From: Candidatus Neomicrothrix sp. UBA814
GTDB lineage: Bacteria > Actinomycetota > Acidimicrobiia > Acidimicrobiales > Poriferisodalaceae
DNA length: 64,000 nt
Reading direction: 5' to 3'
Assembly (NCBI GenBank): GCA_002296525.1
Contig: DBIA01000035.1
Coordinates: 161,601 to 225,600 of the forward strand
The notes beneath the pieces are model-generated. The model ran no database searches, was not told the DNA's origin, and saw nothing but the letters and a program-made list of their open reading frames with translations. Positions 7,755 through 16,761 of the stretch are shown piece after piece (position 1 is the first letter of the stretch; the number at the start of each line of letters is the position of its first letter). The position numbers and the translations under genes are program-made.

Positions 7755-8570
7755 ATGGAAAAAAATTACGAGAATCTGGTTATTGACTTTCCAGACGACG
7801 GAATAGCCCGAATCACCATGAACCGGCCTGAACGGCTCAACGCCCTTACCTATGGACTGGTTGAGGATCTCCACACAGCACTTGATTTCGTAGATAGCCA
7901 GCACGAAATTCGGGCGCTGATTATTACGGGAGCCGGTCGCGGTTTCTGCGCGGGTCTTGATCTCACTGGTTTCGGAAAAATTCCTGGCACCGAAGATTTT
8001 GGTGAGCAACAGCAGGGCATGGCGGTGCAGCAACATATAGCGGAATTAGTGCATCACATGCGCGACACGAGACAACCGATCATCGCTGCAATTAACGGAG
8101 CTGCGGCTGGTGGGGGATTTGCCATTGCATGCGCTAGCGATATTAGATACTGCGGTGCTTCAGCTAAATTTGGTACGGCATTCGTCCGACTGGGAATTTC
8201 AGGATGCGACATTGGAGTCAGTTGGATGCTGCCTCGCCTCATTGGCGCTTCTCGCGCTTGGGAGTTAATGCTCACTGGCAGGGTTATTGATTCTGACGAG
8301 GCGAATCGCATTGGTCTGGTCAGCAACGTCACAGCCGACGAAGACCTTGCTTCAACCTGTCTCGCGGTCGCCCGAGAAATCAGGCGAAATAGCCCTTTCG
8401 GCGTCTGGATGACCAAAGAAGTGATGTGGTCGAACTTAGAAATTCCGAGCCTGCGGGCTGGAATTGACCTCGAAAATCGTACGCAGATCCTTGCTGCAGG
8501 CACCGAAGACAGCAAAACAGCGATGGCCTCTTTTCTGGGGCACCAAGACGTCGCCTGGAAAAACCGTTAG
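7755..8570 (+). CDS. enoyl-CoA hydratase/isomerase family protein
   Basis: A 271-residue crotonase. The two oxyanion-hole segments are GAGRGFCAGLDL (about residues 57-68) and NGAAAGGGFAIACASDIRYC. The following LGISGCDIGVSWMLPRLIG differs from the classical two-glutamate hydratases, so hydratase, isomerase or another crotonase reaction is possible. A GGAG ribosome-binding site precedes the ATG at about nine bases. It stands alone between the GGDEF gene and a convergent operon, and probably contributes to acyl-CoA degradation together with the acyl-CoA dehydrogenase at 13.4 kb. Confidence 0.85.
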   Translation: MEKNYENLVIDFPDDGIARITMNRPERLNALTYGLVEDLHTALDFVDSQHEIRALIITGAGRGFCAGLDLTGFGKIPGTEDFGEQQQGMAVQQHIAELVHHMRDTRQPIIAAINGAAAGGGFAIACASDIRYCGASAKFGTAFVRLGISGCDIGVSWMLPRLIGASRAWELMLTGRVIDSDEANRIGLVSNVTADEDLASTCLAVAREIRRNSPFGVWMTKEVMWSNLEIPSLRAGIDLENRTQILAAGTEDSKTAMASFLGHQDVAWKNR

Positions 8571-8616
8571 TTAGCGGTTAATGCCTGACTGAGGACATCT
8601 AGGCGCTGGTAGAGCT

Positions 8617-8638
8617 AGTCGATCCCGACTCCTGTTTT
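8617..8638 (+). terminator. candidate rho-independent terminator after the crotonase gene
   Basis: AGTCG, four-base loop ATCC, CGACT, then CCTGTTTT. The short stem and four-T tract make it a weak terminator. It sits 47 bases after the crotonase stop and before the convergent gamma-glutamyltransferase gene. Confidence 0.4.
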
Positions 8639-8648
8639 CGCAGTTTGG

Positions 8649-10241
8649 TTAGTGGGCAATTGCTGCTGAGGTGCTTACCCGAGGCTCAGCCGCTCCGACT
8701 AGCACCCCTCCTTCGACTTTGATGATGTGAGCATGTCCGAAAGCACTGTGATTCGCCCCAAGCGAGCGAATCTTGTGGCCGCGTGTTGCAAGATTCTCAA
8801 CCAGTTGGGGCTCGACATCCTCGACTTCTAGGAAGACTTCGGAAGGATCGGCCCATGTGTTAAAGCCATTGGATTGAGCACCGGAGAGTCTCCACCTCCT
8901 AGCTGCTAGCGCTTGAGCTGGGTCTTGGCCAACGACTAAAAGTCTTGCGAGAAGTTGAAGAACGATCTGAGGTTGCGAATCGCCACCCATAGTGCCAACC
9001 AGCGCCACTAGTTGAGCCGCCGAGTCTTCAACCAGAGTTGGAGCCAACGTATGAGGAGGGCGTCGCTGTGGTCCATATGCTGCCCGGCTAGCTGGGTCCA
9101 CAGAAAATCCAATACCGCGGTTATGTAACGAAACTCCGGTTTCAGGCAAAAATACCAGTGCCCCCCAGCCTGAAGCATTCGATTGGATCAGTGAAACACC
9201 CATACGACTTTCGTCAATCGCGTTGAGGTAGATCGTGTCGCCATGGTTGACCGCAGCGGGCAACGAAGCGGTTTCATCCATCCGGATAGCTCCTGCTCGT
9301 GGCGCTAATCGCGAAGGAGCTAGTAACAACGGACCATCAGCATGTTCATGTAAGACGTCCGGCCGATCGTAAGCTGCCTGTAGGGACGCTTCGACTAGTA
9401 GATGCCAAAAGTCGGGGTGATCTGCAGCTCTAGGTACGCCGATTTGATCCGCTATCCAGGCGGCTGCCAAGCATAGGTAGCCTTGAGAATTCGGTGGCAG
9501 CCCCCAAATCTTGTGTCCGAAAGCGTCGACCGACAGTGGCACCACCCACTCTGCCTGAGATTGGCTTAGGTCCTCTGGGTGGTATTCACCACGTCCGAAA
9601 TCCATTAGTTCTTGACCGAAAGCGCCTAAGTAGAAGGTTTCACGATTACCGCTCGTCAGCCCCTCGAGGATTTTTCCAAGGCCAGGGCGCTTTATGAGCT
9701 TTCCAACCTTCGGCATCCCTTCGCGCAGATAATCATCGGCATATTCGACACCCTCAAGAACTTCTGTGGCGAGAGCACATTCAGCGCTGATCGGGAAACC
9801 ATCCGAAGCTAGCGTTATCGCGTCGGCCAGTACCTCTTCCAGAGGGAGGCGACCAAACTTCTGGTGGAGTGCGAGCCAGCCGTCCACGCAGCCGGGAACC
9901 GGTACGCTTCTTGGATCCTTGTGGAAGGGCATCGAAGATAAAGCATCAGCAGTAATGGTTTTGATGTCAGCCCCACTTCCGGAGCGACCACTTGCGTTGA
10001 GGGCGAATGGTCGTGGTTGGCCAGGCACATGCACGAGTGCCCACAGATCCCCTCCTACCCCGCACATATGTTGGCTAGTGACTGCGAGAACGGCAGACGC
10101 TCCAATGGCAGCATCAGCCGCACTCCCACCCTTTCGCAGCAAAGCAACTCCGGCGCCGCTTGCCAGTTGATCTGTGGAACACACCATGCCCCGTGGTGCG
10201 TAACGAGCCGAGAAAGGTGTGTTCACCAGATCTTTATTCAT
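8649..10241 (-). CDS. gamma-glutamyltransferase family protein
   Basis: A 530-residue member of the gamma-glutamyltranspeptidase family of N-terminal nucleophile hydrolases. GGSAADAAIGASAVLAV and HMCGVGGDLWALV at residues 38-69 are family hallmarks. The self-cleavage nucleophile is Thr336 in the NHGDTIYLN motif. TMGGDSQPQIVLQLL near the C-terminus belongs to the small subunit. There is no signal peptide, so it is probably cytosolic, unlike the periplasmic GGT of Escherichia coli. Cytosolic actinobacterial members often act on other gamma-glutamyl or acyl-amide substrates. Its start overlaps the stop of the FAD-linked oxidase by four bases, making a three-gene operon with the GDPD gene. Confidence 0.85.
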   Translation of the reverse strand: MNKDLVNTPFSARYAPRGMVCSTDQLASGAGVALLRKGGSAADAAIGASAVLAVTSQHMCGVGGDLWALVHVPGQPRPFALNASGRSGSGADIKTITADALSSMPFHKDPRSVPVPGCVDGWLALHQKFGRLPLEEVLADAITLASDGFPISAECALATEVLEGVEYADDYLREGMPKVGKLIKRPGLGKILEGLTSGNRETFYLGAFGQELMDFGRGEYHPEDLSQSQAEWVVPLSVDAFGHKIWGLPPNSQGYLCLAAAWIADQIGVPRAADHPDFWHLLVEASLQAAYDRPDVLHEHADGPLLLAPSRLAPRAGAIRMDETASLPAAVNHGDTIYLNAIDESRMGVSLIQSNASGWGALVFLPETGVSLHNRGIGFSVDPASRAAYGPQRRPPHTLAPTLVEDSAAQLVALVGTMGGDSQPQIVLQLLARLLVVGQDPAQALAARRWRLSGAQSNGFNTWADPSEVFLEVEDVEPQLVENLATRGHKIRSLGANHSAFGHAHIIKVEGGVLVGAAEPRVSTSAAIAH

Positions 10242-11626
10242 TGTTCCTCGGCGGGGATCAAGGTGTTCGGGCTCAGAATCCCTTTAGGGTCGAAACTTGA
10301 CTTAATTGCGCGAAAAATGGCTATCTCTTGGCCGGACCGGTTCAGATGCAGGAATTCCTTCTTCGCTGTTCCTATACCGTGTTCGGCTGAGATGCTTCCT
10401 CCGAGCTGTGCGACGTAGCCAAGAACAGCAGATTCCACTTCATTGTCAGGTTCTAGGCCATCATCTCCTAGAACATTGACGTGAACGTTCCCATCTCCGA
10501 GATGTCCGAACATCACAGCGGTGGCACGCCGGTCAACCTCGCTGATTATTTCGGGAATTCTGCTAACGAATTCTGCTAACTCCGATGCTGGGAGCGTAAC
10601 GTCCAGCTTGTGGGGTGTCCCACGAGTCGCAATGGCCTCTGTGATCTTTTCTCGGAACTGCCAAAGCCCTGCTCGGCTAGTGCTGTCGTGACCCACTGCA
10701 ACGTCCAAAACGAGATCCCCTAAGTCGCCGATGGCTTGAGCTAGCTGATCGGTTGGGTCGCTGCTAGAGGCTGCCTCTACGATCAACCACGCCGAACCAT
10801 CTGAGCGAACAGGAATAGACGTTGAAATGTAGTCCGATACCAAATCCATGGCCTCGCGAAAGATCACTTCCACCGCATGTAGGTCAGGCACCGATCGTCT
10901 TAGCTGAGCAGTCGCGCTAACGGCGTCCCCTACCGACTTGAACGCGAGCATCGCTGAACAGCGCTCATCTAATTGGGGATGAAGCCGTAAGCGTGCTTTG
11001 GTGATCACTGCGAGAGAACCCTCACTTCCGGCAAACAAGCCTGGGAGGTGGTAGCCGGTATTGTCCTTTTCTAGGCCCTCAAGGTGGCTGATCGAAGAGC
11101 CATCAGCCGTGACCGCTTCCACGCCGAGTAATTGATCACGCATCGGGCCGTACCGCACTACGTTGATGCCGCCAGCGTTTGTAGCGATCATCCCACCAAT
11201 GGTGCAGCTATCTCGCGCTGCTAAATCAACCCCAATGGCAAGATTGAAGGGGGAAACGTGGTTCTGTGCTTGAGCCAAGGTCACCCCAGCCCCAAGAGAT
11301 ACTTGCTGGGCCAATACGTCAACGGGCTCACAAACATTGAGGCGTAGTAACGATAAGACAACCTCGCCCCGGAGCGGGACACTCCCGCCAACCAAGCCAG
11401 TGTTGCCTCCTTGGGGGACAAGCGCGACGTTCGCGTCCGAAGCAACTCGAAGAATCTGAGCAACCTCTTCCGTCGTGCCTGGTCTCAGAACTAGCGGCGT
11501 CGAACCTTTAAAGCGTCCTGTCCAATCAGTGGAGTAACTTGCTACTAGTTCATCTTCATGTAACGCATGAGACGCCCCGACAATTGACTCGAATTCATCC
11601 AACAAGGATTTGTCAAGAGAAGTCAT
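10238..11626 (-). CDS. FAD-linked 2-hydroxyacid dehydrogenase (GlcD/D2HGDH family)
   Basis: A 462-residue flavoprotein of the VAO/PCMH fold. The FAD pyrophosphate loop is PQGGNTGLVGGSVPLRG, with GGMIATNAGGINVVRYG following. The C-terminal FAD-linked oxidase domain carries the metal and substrate histidines in MFGHLGDGNVHVNVLG and AEHGIGTAKKEF. Members oxidise D-lactate, D-2-hydroxyglutarate or glycolate. It is a paralogue of the glcD gene at 21.3 kb but is not accompanied by GlcE or GlcF, so it more likely works alone with an electron-transfer flavoprotein or quinone. It lies three bases downstream of the GDPD gene. Confidence 0.9.
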   Translation of the reverse strand: MTSLDKSLLDEFESIVGASHALHEDELVASYSTDWTGRFKGSTPLVLRPGTTEEVAQILRVASDANVALVPQGGNTGLVGGSVPLRGEVVLSLLRLNVCEPVDVLAQQVSLGAGVTLAQAQNHVSPFNLAIGVDLAARDSCTIGGMIATNAGGINVVRYGPMRDQLLGVEAVTADGSSISHLEGLEKDNTGYHLPGLFAGSEGSLAVITKARLRLHPQLDERCSAMLAFKSVGDAVSATAQLRRSVPDLHAVEVIFREAMDLVSDYISTSIPVRSDGSAWLIVEAASSSDPTDQLAQAIGDLGDLVLDVAVGHDSTSRAGLWQFREKITEAIATRGTPHKLDVTLPASELAEFVSRIPEIISEVDRRATAVMFGHLGDGNVHVNVLGDDGLEPDNEVESAVLGYVAQLGGSISAEHGIGTAKKEFLHLNRSGQEIAIFRAIKSSFDPKGILSPNTLIPAEEQ

Positions 11627-11629
11627 GTG

Positions 11630-12397
11630 CTACCCGCCTTGAGGCCATAAGCCTCGCTGGGTCATAACATCGAGCAGAACTGCGGGCAGATCCGTCATTA
11701 TCCCGTCAACACCAACATCAAGGAGCCAGTCCATTTCAGTGGCGTCGTCAATCGTCCACACGTGCACCGCAATTCCACGCGCATGCATCTTTTCGACAAA
11801 GCGATCGTCAATGATCCTGACTGGACCTTGAGAAATGGGAACCTGAGCAGCGCGAGCCCGAAACTTTCCAACCGGCAAGCCCCAACTACAGAGTCGAGCT
11901 TTAACGACCTCGATGGGCCCCATGCTCAAGCACACAGCATCACCAAATTCTCCGTGCAGTCTTTTAAGCCGCGCGTCAGAAAATGCTCCAACGCAGACAC
12001 GGTCAAGCGCATCCAACTCACGCAACTCCCTAATCAGAGGCTCAACAGCCTGGTTTGATTTTGGGTCGATATTGACCTTGAGGTGCGGGAAGGCTCGCAT
12101 GAGCTCGCTAAATCTAGGTATTGGCTCTTGCCCATCTACGAGAGCGGTTTTCACTTCGGTCCAGCTAAGTTCCGAAACTTTGCCGACTTTGTTTGTAACC
12201 CGATCCAAGCGGTCATCATGAAAAGCGACAAGCACTCCGTCTGCTGTTGCGTGAACATCAGTTTCCACGTATTCAAAACCCAGATCAACCGCCCCTTGAA
12301 AGGCGGGCATCGTGTTTTCGGGCCATTCTCCAGCGCCACCTCGATGAGCGATAGGAATCGGACCAGGGGTCTCCAAGTATGGATGAAGGCTGGGCAT
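11630..12397 (-). CDS. glycerophosphodiester phosphodiesterase (GDPD family)
   Basis: A 255-residue enzyme starting at an internal ATG (MPSLHPYLETPG); an ATG at 12478 would add 27 residues but would overlap the divergent SirB1 gene. The catalytic core is IAHRGGAGEWPENT (residue about 15), then ETDVHATADGVLVAFHDD with the metal-binding Glu, Asp and His. HVWTIDDATEMDWLLDVGVDGIMTD closes the barrel. It hydrolyses glycerophosphodiesters to glycerol-3-phosphate. It lacks a signal peptide, so it probably recycles phospholipid head groups inside the cell. It heads the operon with the FAD-linked oxidase and GGT. A second GDPD lies at 44.7 kb. Confidence 0.85.
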   Translation of the reverse strand: MPSLHPYLETPGPIPIAHRGGAGEWPENTMPAFQGAVDLGFEYVETDVHATADGVLVAFHDDRLDRVTNKVGKVSELSWTEVKTALVDGQEPIPRFSELMRAFPHLKVNIDPKSNQAVEPLIRELRELDALDRVCVGAFSDARLKRLHGEFGDAVCLSMGPIEVVKARLCSWGLPVGKFRARAAQVPISQGPVRIIDDRFVEKMHARGIAVHVWTIDDATEMDWLLDVGVDGIMTDLPAVLLDVMTQRGLWPQGG

Positions 12398-12441
12398 GTG
12401 CAATTGATATCTCAATTCACCGATAGTTTCCGTTCTCAAGC

Positions 12442-12447
12442 TACTCT
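12442..12447 (+). promoter_or_regulatory. candidate -10 box TACTCT of the SirB1 gene
   Basis: TACTCT ends nine bases before the GTG at 12457, which lacks a Shine-Dalgarno sequence. The spacing is slightly long for a strictly leaderless start, so this is among the weaker boxes. Confidence 0.35.
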
Positions 12448-12456
12448 CCGAAGTCA

Positions 12457-13248
12457 GTGACTTCCTCTTCGGACGCATCTATAGACATTTTCTCTGCAGC
12501 TTTGTTAAAGGCTCCGGTACCTCTGGATGAGGCAACCTTCGCCTTAAGTGCTTACTGCCAAAATCGCGCGCTCCACCTCGACGTGGAGCTTCGCCTTCTG
12601 GATGATCTAGCTTCCCGCGTGATCACTCCATCATTCCTTGGGATCGCAACGCTGTTGTTCGAAGAACTGGGCTTTGCCGGCAACAATCTGGATTACTTCA
12701 ACCCGAGGAATAGCTACCTGGAACAGGTGTTGGAGTCACGAAAAGGAATACCGATATCTCTGGCCGTAGTGATGCTGGAAGTCTGCAGAAGGTGCGGTGT
12801 CGAAGCCTGCGGGATTGGCATGCCGGGTCATTTCCTGGTCGGAGATAAGGACGATGCGACCCAACTGCTTGACCCTTTCCGAGGCAAAATTATTAGCTCG
12901 GTGGAAGCAGAAAATTTATTTGCCTATTTGAATCCGTCGGCCGAATTTCAGCCCGAGTTTCTCGAGGAGACTTCGAACAGCACCATTTTGTTGCGGATGC
13001 TTAATAATTTGCGGCTCATACATAACAAGCAAAAATCGACAGAAGACCTCATTCGGGTCCTGGACCTCATGGTGTGTTGGGAGTCTCCACCCTTGGGTGA
13101 AGTTAAGCAGCTTGCGGCGGCGCTTGATTCGTTAGGCAAGACAGACCAGGCTGCGCGCCGACTTGAGGAGATAGCTGCCCGCTCTACAGGCGAGACAAAA
13201 CAGCAAATTGAGTCTTTGTCGACGCAATTCTGGCGACGCCTAAATTAA
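12457..13248 (+). CDS. SirB1 family protein (transglutaminase-like plus TPR region)
   Basis: A 263-residue protein. Residues about 40-155 form the transglutaminase-like core 2 domain (PF13369), with the diagnostic DYFNPRNSYLEQVLESRKG, IPISLAVVMLEVCRR and GIGMPGHFLVGD segments. The C-terminal 90 residues are helical and resemble tetratricopeptide hairpins (DQAARRLEEIAARS). The family is widespread and functionally uncharacterised; it lacks an obvious catalytic Cys-His-Asp triad. The start is a GTG without Shine-Dalgarno sequence. It is followed by a 144-base gap in which I see no RNA gene or clear hairpin. Confidence 0.85.
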   Translation: MTSSSDASIDIFSAALLKAPVPLDEATFALSAYCQNRALHLDVELRLLDDLASRVITPSFLGIATLLFEELGFAGNNLDYFNPRNSYLEQVLESRKGIPISLAVVMLEVCRRCGVEACGIGMPGHFLVGDKDDATQLLDPFRGKIISSVEAENLFAYLNPSAEFQPEFLEETSNSTILLRMLNNLRLIHNKQKSTEDLIRVLDLMVCWESPPLGEVKQLAAALDSLGKTDQAARRLEEIAARSTGETKQQIESLSTQFWRRLN

Positions 13249-13392
13249 GAGGTCCTCACTCATCAAAGAATCTAAGCAGCATAAAAGTTGTGAGTGGGAG
13301 TTAGGAAATCTAAATAAAGCTGAGAAACTTACATAGTCCGCCATCCAGAAGTGTTGTTACTGTCGTAGAGCAACAAGGAACCGGGAACAAAC

Positions 13393-14580
13393 ATGAATCA
13401 AAGCTCTGAAGAAAAACACCTTGACGACTTGGTCCAGCAGTTACTCGCGGAACATGATCCCAACGGTTCGCGAGCAGAGTTCCTTGGGGCTCAGTATGAC
13501 CTTGGTTTGGCGTGGGTCCATTTCGATGAGGGCTACGGGGGACTGGGTCTTGCCCCCAAGCTTCAAGGACAAGTCAACGCCAAGCTGGTTGATGCTGGTG
13601 CACCAATGTGCTGGCCCCGTAACCCTATTGGCTACGGAATGTGTGGACCTACGGTCTACACGCATGGAAGTGAGCAGCAGAAGGCCAAGTATCTGCGGCC
13701 CCTCTTCACAACCGAGGAGATCTGGTGCCAGCTGTTTTCGGAGCCTTCGGCAGGTAGTGACGTGGCCGGGTTAACAAGTCGGGCTGTGAGAGATGGCGAC
13801 GAATGGGTGGTTAACGGCCAGAAAGTGTGGACAACGCTTGCACACGTCTCGCGCTGGGGTTGTCTCGTAACTCGTACCGATCCGGAAGCTCCAAAACACA
13901 AAGGCTTGTCATATTTCGTTATAGACATGGATCAGGTGGGTGTTGATGTTAGGCCTCTGAGGCAAATGACGGGAGACGCTGAATTTAACGAGGTGTACTT
14001 CACGGACGCCCGTATTCCGGATTCAGAACGGTTGGGAGAAACCGGCGAAGGATGGAGGGTGGCTCTTACAACCTTGATGAACGAGCGAGTTGCGATTGGG
14101 GGAGGTCAGGCACCGCGCGGTTCCGGCCCGATCGCTGAATCGGTCCGACTCTGGGCGGAGATGGATGAGGACCGCCAAAATCCAGCTACGCGAGATCGCT
14201 TGATGTCCCTCTGGGCGAAGGCGGAAGTGGCTCGTCTCACCAATATTCGCGCGAGTCAAAATCGGGCTAAGGGAGTGCCTGGGCCCGAAGGGTCAACTGG
14301 CAAGTTGGCATTCGCGGAAAATAACAAAGATATTCATGAGTTCAACATGGAACTTTTGGGGGCTCAGGGAATGTTGTACGACACCTATTCGATCGAGAGA
14401 TCAGCAATGGCTATGGGAGCGGCAAGCACTCAGCAACAGTTTCTTAGGTCAAGAGCCAACTCGATAGAGGGTGGCACTTCGGAAGTCATGCGCAACATTC
14501 TCGGCGAGCGTGTCTTGGGACTGCCGGGTGACGTTCGAATGGACAAAGATCAACCATTCTCTGAGGTTCCAAATAACTAG
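13393..14580 (+). CDS. acyl-CoA dehydrogenase
   Basis: A 395-residue flavoenzyme with the usual three-part fold. WCQLFSEPSAGSDVAG and VNGQKVWTTLAHVSRWG form the FAD-binding middle domain. The C-terminal helical domain ends in SIEGGTSEVMRNILGERVLGLP, where the glutamate of GGTSEVMRN is at the position of the catalytic base in many family members. It oxidises acyl-CoA to 2-enoyl-CoA and passes electrons to ETF. Chain-length specificity is not readable. It converges with a histidine phosphatase gene, with nine bases between stops. The ribosome-binding site is weak (AAGGAA about 16 bases upstream). Confidence 0.9.
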   Translation: MNQSSEEKHLDDLVQQLLAEHDPNGSRAEFLGAQYDLGLAWVHFDEGYGGLGLAPKLQGQVNAKLVDAGAPMCWPRNPIGYGMCGPTVYTHGSEQQKAKYLRPLFTTEEIWCQLFSEPSAGSDVAGLTSRAVRDGDEWVVNGQKVWTTLAHVSRWGCLVTRTDPEAPKHKGLSYFVIDMDQVGVDVRPLRQMTGDAEFNEVYFTDARIPDSERLGETGEGWRVALTTLMNERVAIGGGQAPRGSGPIAESVRLWAEMDEDRQNPATRDRLMSLWAKAEVARLTNIRASQNRAKGVPGPEGSTGKLAFAENNKDIHEFNMELLGAQGMLYDTYSIERSAMAMGAASTQQQFLRSRANSIEGGTSEVMRNILGERVLGLPGDVRMDKDQPFSEVPNN

Positions 14581-14589
14581 AGTGCCCAA

Positions 14590-15210
14590 CTAATCACGGA
14601 CAGATAAGTGGGGCTGGCCCCTGAAATGCGTGGTCTCATTAATGGATTTAATGCTCCGATGTCCAGCGCCCGATGCGAGAACGCGACTTACCGACGAGTA
14701 GTCAACGTCGAACTTCATGAAATTATTTTCGGCGATAGATAAACATGACGCGATATAGGCGTTGATCACCCCTCCGTGACATACGACAACAACGCGCTGC
14801 CCGGAGTGCTCCTTGATTAGTTCTTCAACCTGGTGAATCACGGAGTGGCGCCATGCATGTATGGAATCCCCTGAGCTAGTTACCGCGCCGGCCGCCATAC
14901 GTTCCCAAGCTTGACGATTAACCTCCTTTAAAATCTCCATCGGCACATATGAGCTTGAGTTGCGGTCGAACTCGCTTAAGTGTTCGCGGATCACGGCGGT
15001 TAGACCCAGCGCCTTTTCGATGGGCCGAGCCGTTTCTAGCGCCCGCCGCATTGGGCTGCTGTAGATGTGATCAACCGATTCTTCGCTGAGCCACTGCGCC
15101 ACCGCAGTTGCTTGAAGATGTCCCACCTCCGCTAATGGAGGGTCCGCGGGGCTGCCGTCAGAGGTCTGTACATGCTCAGGTCTTCCGTGGCGGACAAAAA
15201 TCAACTCCAT
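14590..15210 (-). CDS. histidine phosphatase family protein
   Basis: A 206-residue member of the histidine phosphatase superfamily, formerly annotated as phosphoglycerate mutase. FVRHGRPEH places the phosphorylated His at residue 8, SSPMRRALETARPI supplies the second arginine, and VVVCHGGVINAY contains the second catalytic His. The sequence lacks the insertions of the true glycolytic dPGM, so a phosphatase acting on small phosphoesters is more likely. The ATG has a TATCGT box seven bases upstream and no Shine-Dalgarno sequence. It is transcribed divergently from pyruvate kinase. Confidence 0.85.
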   Translation of the reverse strand: MELIFVRHGRPEHVQTSDGSPADPPLAEVGHLQATAVAQWLSEESVDHIYSSPMRRALETARPIEKALGLTAVIREHLSEFDRNSSSYVPMEILKEVNRQAWERMAAGAVTSSGDSIHAWRHSVIHQVEELIKEHSGQRVVVVCHGGVINAYIASCLSIAENNFMKFDVDYSSVSRVLASGAGHRSIKSINETTHFRGQPHLSVRD

Positions 15211-15217
15211 GTGAGCG

Positions 15218-15223
15218 ACGATA
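15218..15223 (-). promoter_or_regulatory. -10 box TATCGT of the histidine phosphatase gene
   Basis: Minus-strand TATCGT followed by seven bases and the ATG at 15210. This fits a leaderless transcript. Confidence 0.55.
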
Positions 15224-15311
15224 GGACGTTCAGGATCTAAATAGCTACTTCTTCGTTGTTGACGATCAGATGAACACTGGAAATTCTTCTGGCCTTTTCA
15301 GCGAGGCTCGG

Positions 15312-15317
15312 TACCGT
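15312..15317 (+). promoter_or_regulatory. -10 box TACCGT of pyk
   Basis: TACCGT followed by AGTTTGC and the ATG at 15325. There is no ribosome-binding site. The predicted transcription start falls at or next to the A of the start codon. Confidence 0.6.
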
Positions 15318-15324
15318 AGTTTGC

Positions 15325-16758
15325 ATGGCACGTCGCACGAAAATCATTGCCACCATCGGTCCAGCTTCTCAAAGCAACTCAACTTTGCGAGGCATGATGG
15401 AAGCTGGCATGGATGTGGCTCGGATCGGCCTCGCCCATGGGACCCTAGATGAACAGGTTGAAAAGTTCCGTGTGGTCCGGTCAGTCGCCAGCGAACTCGG
15501 AAAGCATGTCGGGATTGTCGTTGATCTTCCCGGCCCGAAGATCCGCTGCGCTCCCTTTGATAATGGAGGGGTAGAGCTTCTCGAAGACGCGCAAATCTCC
15601 CTTTCTGTCGAAGGCGACGTGAGCACTCCCGACTTGATCAACGTGGACTACCCAAACCTCCTGCAAGACGTTCAACTCGGTGACAGCTTGTCGTTTGCCG
15701 ACGGAAACGTAGTTGTGAGAGTCGAAGATCGAGAAGGGGATAGGTTGAAGGCCCGAGTTGTTCATGGAGGACGACTCGAAGGTCGACCCGGCCTTCACGT
15801 ACCTTCAGACCGCCTTAGGTTGACCTCGCCCACAGACCAAGACCTAGCTCTTCTGGATACCTTCGTTGAATTGGGTACAGATATGGTCGCAGTCTCGTTT
15901 GTTCGTTCAGCTCACGATATTCGACGCCTTGGCGTTGAGCCCGCACCCCGAGGTCCAATGATCATCGCGAAGATTGAAACCAAGGCGGCAGTGTTAAACC
16001 TTGAAGGCATTATCGAAGCTTCGGGAGCAGTCATGGTTGCTCGAGGTGACCTTGGTTCAGAAGCAGATATCGAAGAACTCCCGCATCTACAGAAACACAT
16101 CATCCAAGAATGTATCGCTCTTGGTAGACCGGCGATTACGGCTACCCAGATGTTGGAGTCAATGGTTTCCGCGCCCACGCCAACACGTGCTGAGGCGTCA
16201 GACATCGCCAATGCGGTCTTTGACGGAACATCAGCTGTCATGCTCAGCGGGGAAACCGCGATCGGGCGAGATCCCATTAACTCGGTAAAGACCATGGCAC
16301 GAATCACTGCTCGCGCTGATGAAAAATTTAGCTATGAGGCCTGGGGTGAGCACATTCAAGCTATTAGGCGGGGAGCTAAATCAGATGCAGCTTACTTGCG
16401 GGTGACTGACGCGCTCACGTCGGCGGCGGCACGCACGGCAACGGAGACAGATGCTGAAGCCATAATTTGTCTGAGCCGCTCAGGATTTACTGTTCGAAGC
16501 GTCGCACGCTTTAGGCCAACCGTGCCGCTGTTTGGGATGACCTTTGACGATCGCACAGCTAATCAGCTGTCTCTTTCTTGGGGCACTCGGCCACTTATAT
16601 TTAATGAGCAAGCCACACCTGCCGCTACGGCAGAAGAAGCGGTAGCAACAGCCGCCCGTGTAGGGGTAGTCCGTTCGGGAGATACGGTCGTTGTTGTCTC
16701 GGGTTCAAGTGCAGCCACGCATGCTACCGACACCCTCAGAGTCCTTCGAGTCCCCTGA
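15325..16758 (+). CDS. pyk: pyruvate kinase
   Basis: A 477-residue pyruvate kinase, the usual bacterial length. TKIIATIGPASQS opens the barrel, LPGPKIRC carries substrate-phosphate contacts, the B-domain follows, and MVARGDLGSE plus the ATQMLESM helix complete the active site. The C-terminal domain (residues about 360-477) has the usual regulatory fold. It converts phosphoenolpyruvate and ADP to pyruvate and ATP, the last step of glycolysis. The start looks leaderless. The next gene begins three bases after its stop, so a hydrolase is probably co-transcribed. Confidence 0.95.
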   Translation: MARRTKIIATIGPASQSNSTLRGMMEAGMDVARIGLAHGTLDEQVEKFRVVRSVASELGKHVGIVVDLPGPKIRCAPFDNGGVELLEDAQISLSVEGDVSTPDLINVDYPNLLQDVQLGDSLSFADGNVVVRVEDREGDRLKARVVHGGRLEGRPGLHVPSDRLRLTSPTDQDLALLDTFVELGTDMVAVSFVRSAHDIRRLGVEPAPRGPMIIAKIETKAAVLNLEGIIEASGAVMVARGDLGSEADIEELPHLQKHIIQECIALGRPAITATQMLESMVSAPTPTRAEASDIANAVFDGTSAVMLSGETAIGRDPINSVKTMARITARADEKFSYEAWGEHIQAIRRGAKSDAAYLRVTDALTSAAARTATETDAEAIICLSRSGFTVRSVARFRPTVPLFGMTFDDRTANQLSLSWGTRPLIFNEQATPAATAEEAVATAARVGVVRSGDTVVVVSGSSAATHATDTLRVLRVP

Positions 16759-16761
16759 TTC

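Noticed and set aside
10017..10418. 133-residue plus-strand frame across the junction of gamma-glutamyltransferase and the FAD oxidase
   Set aside because: It is antisense to two well-supported genes and has no recognisable motif.
12398..12478. N-terminal extension of the GDPD gene from ATG 12478
   Set aside because: It would overlap the divergent SirB1 start and add 27 residues without family similarity; ATG 12397 gives the normal length.
13249..13392. Possible small RNA or tRNA in the 144-base gap before the acyl-CoA dehydrogenase
   Set aside because: No cloverleaf, no CCA end, and no conserved hairpin could be built by eye.
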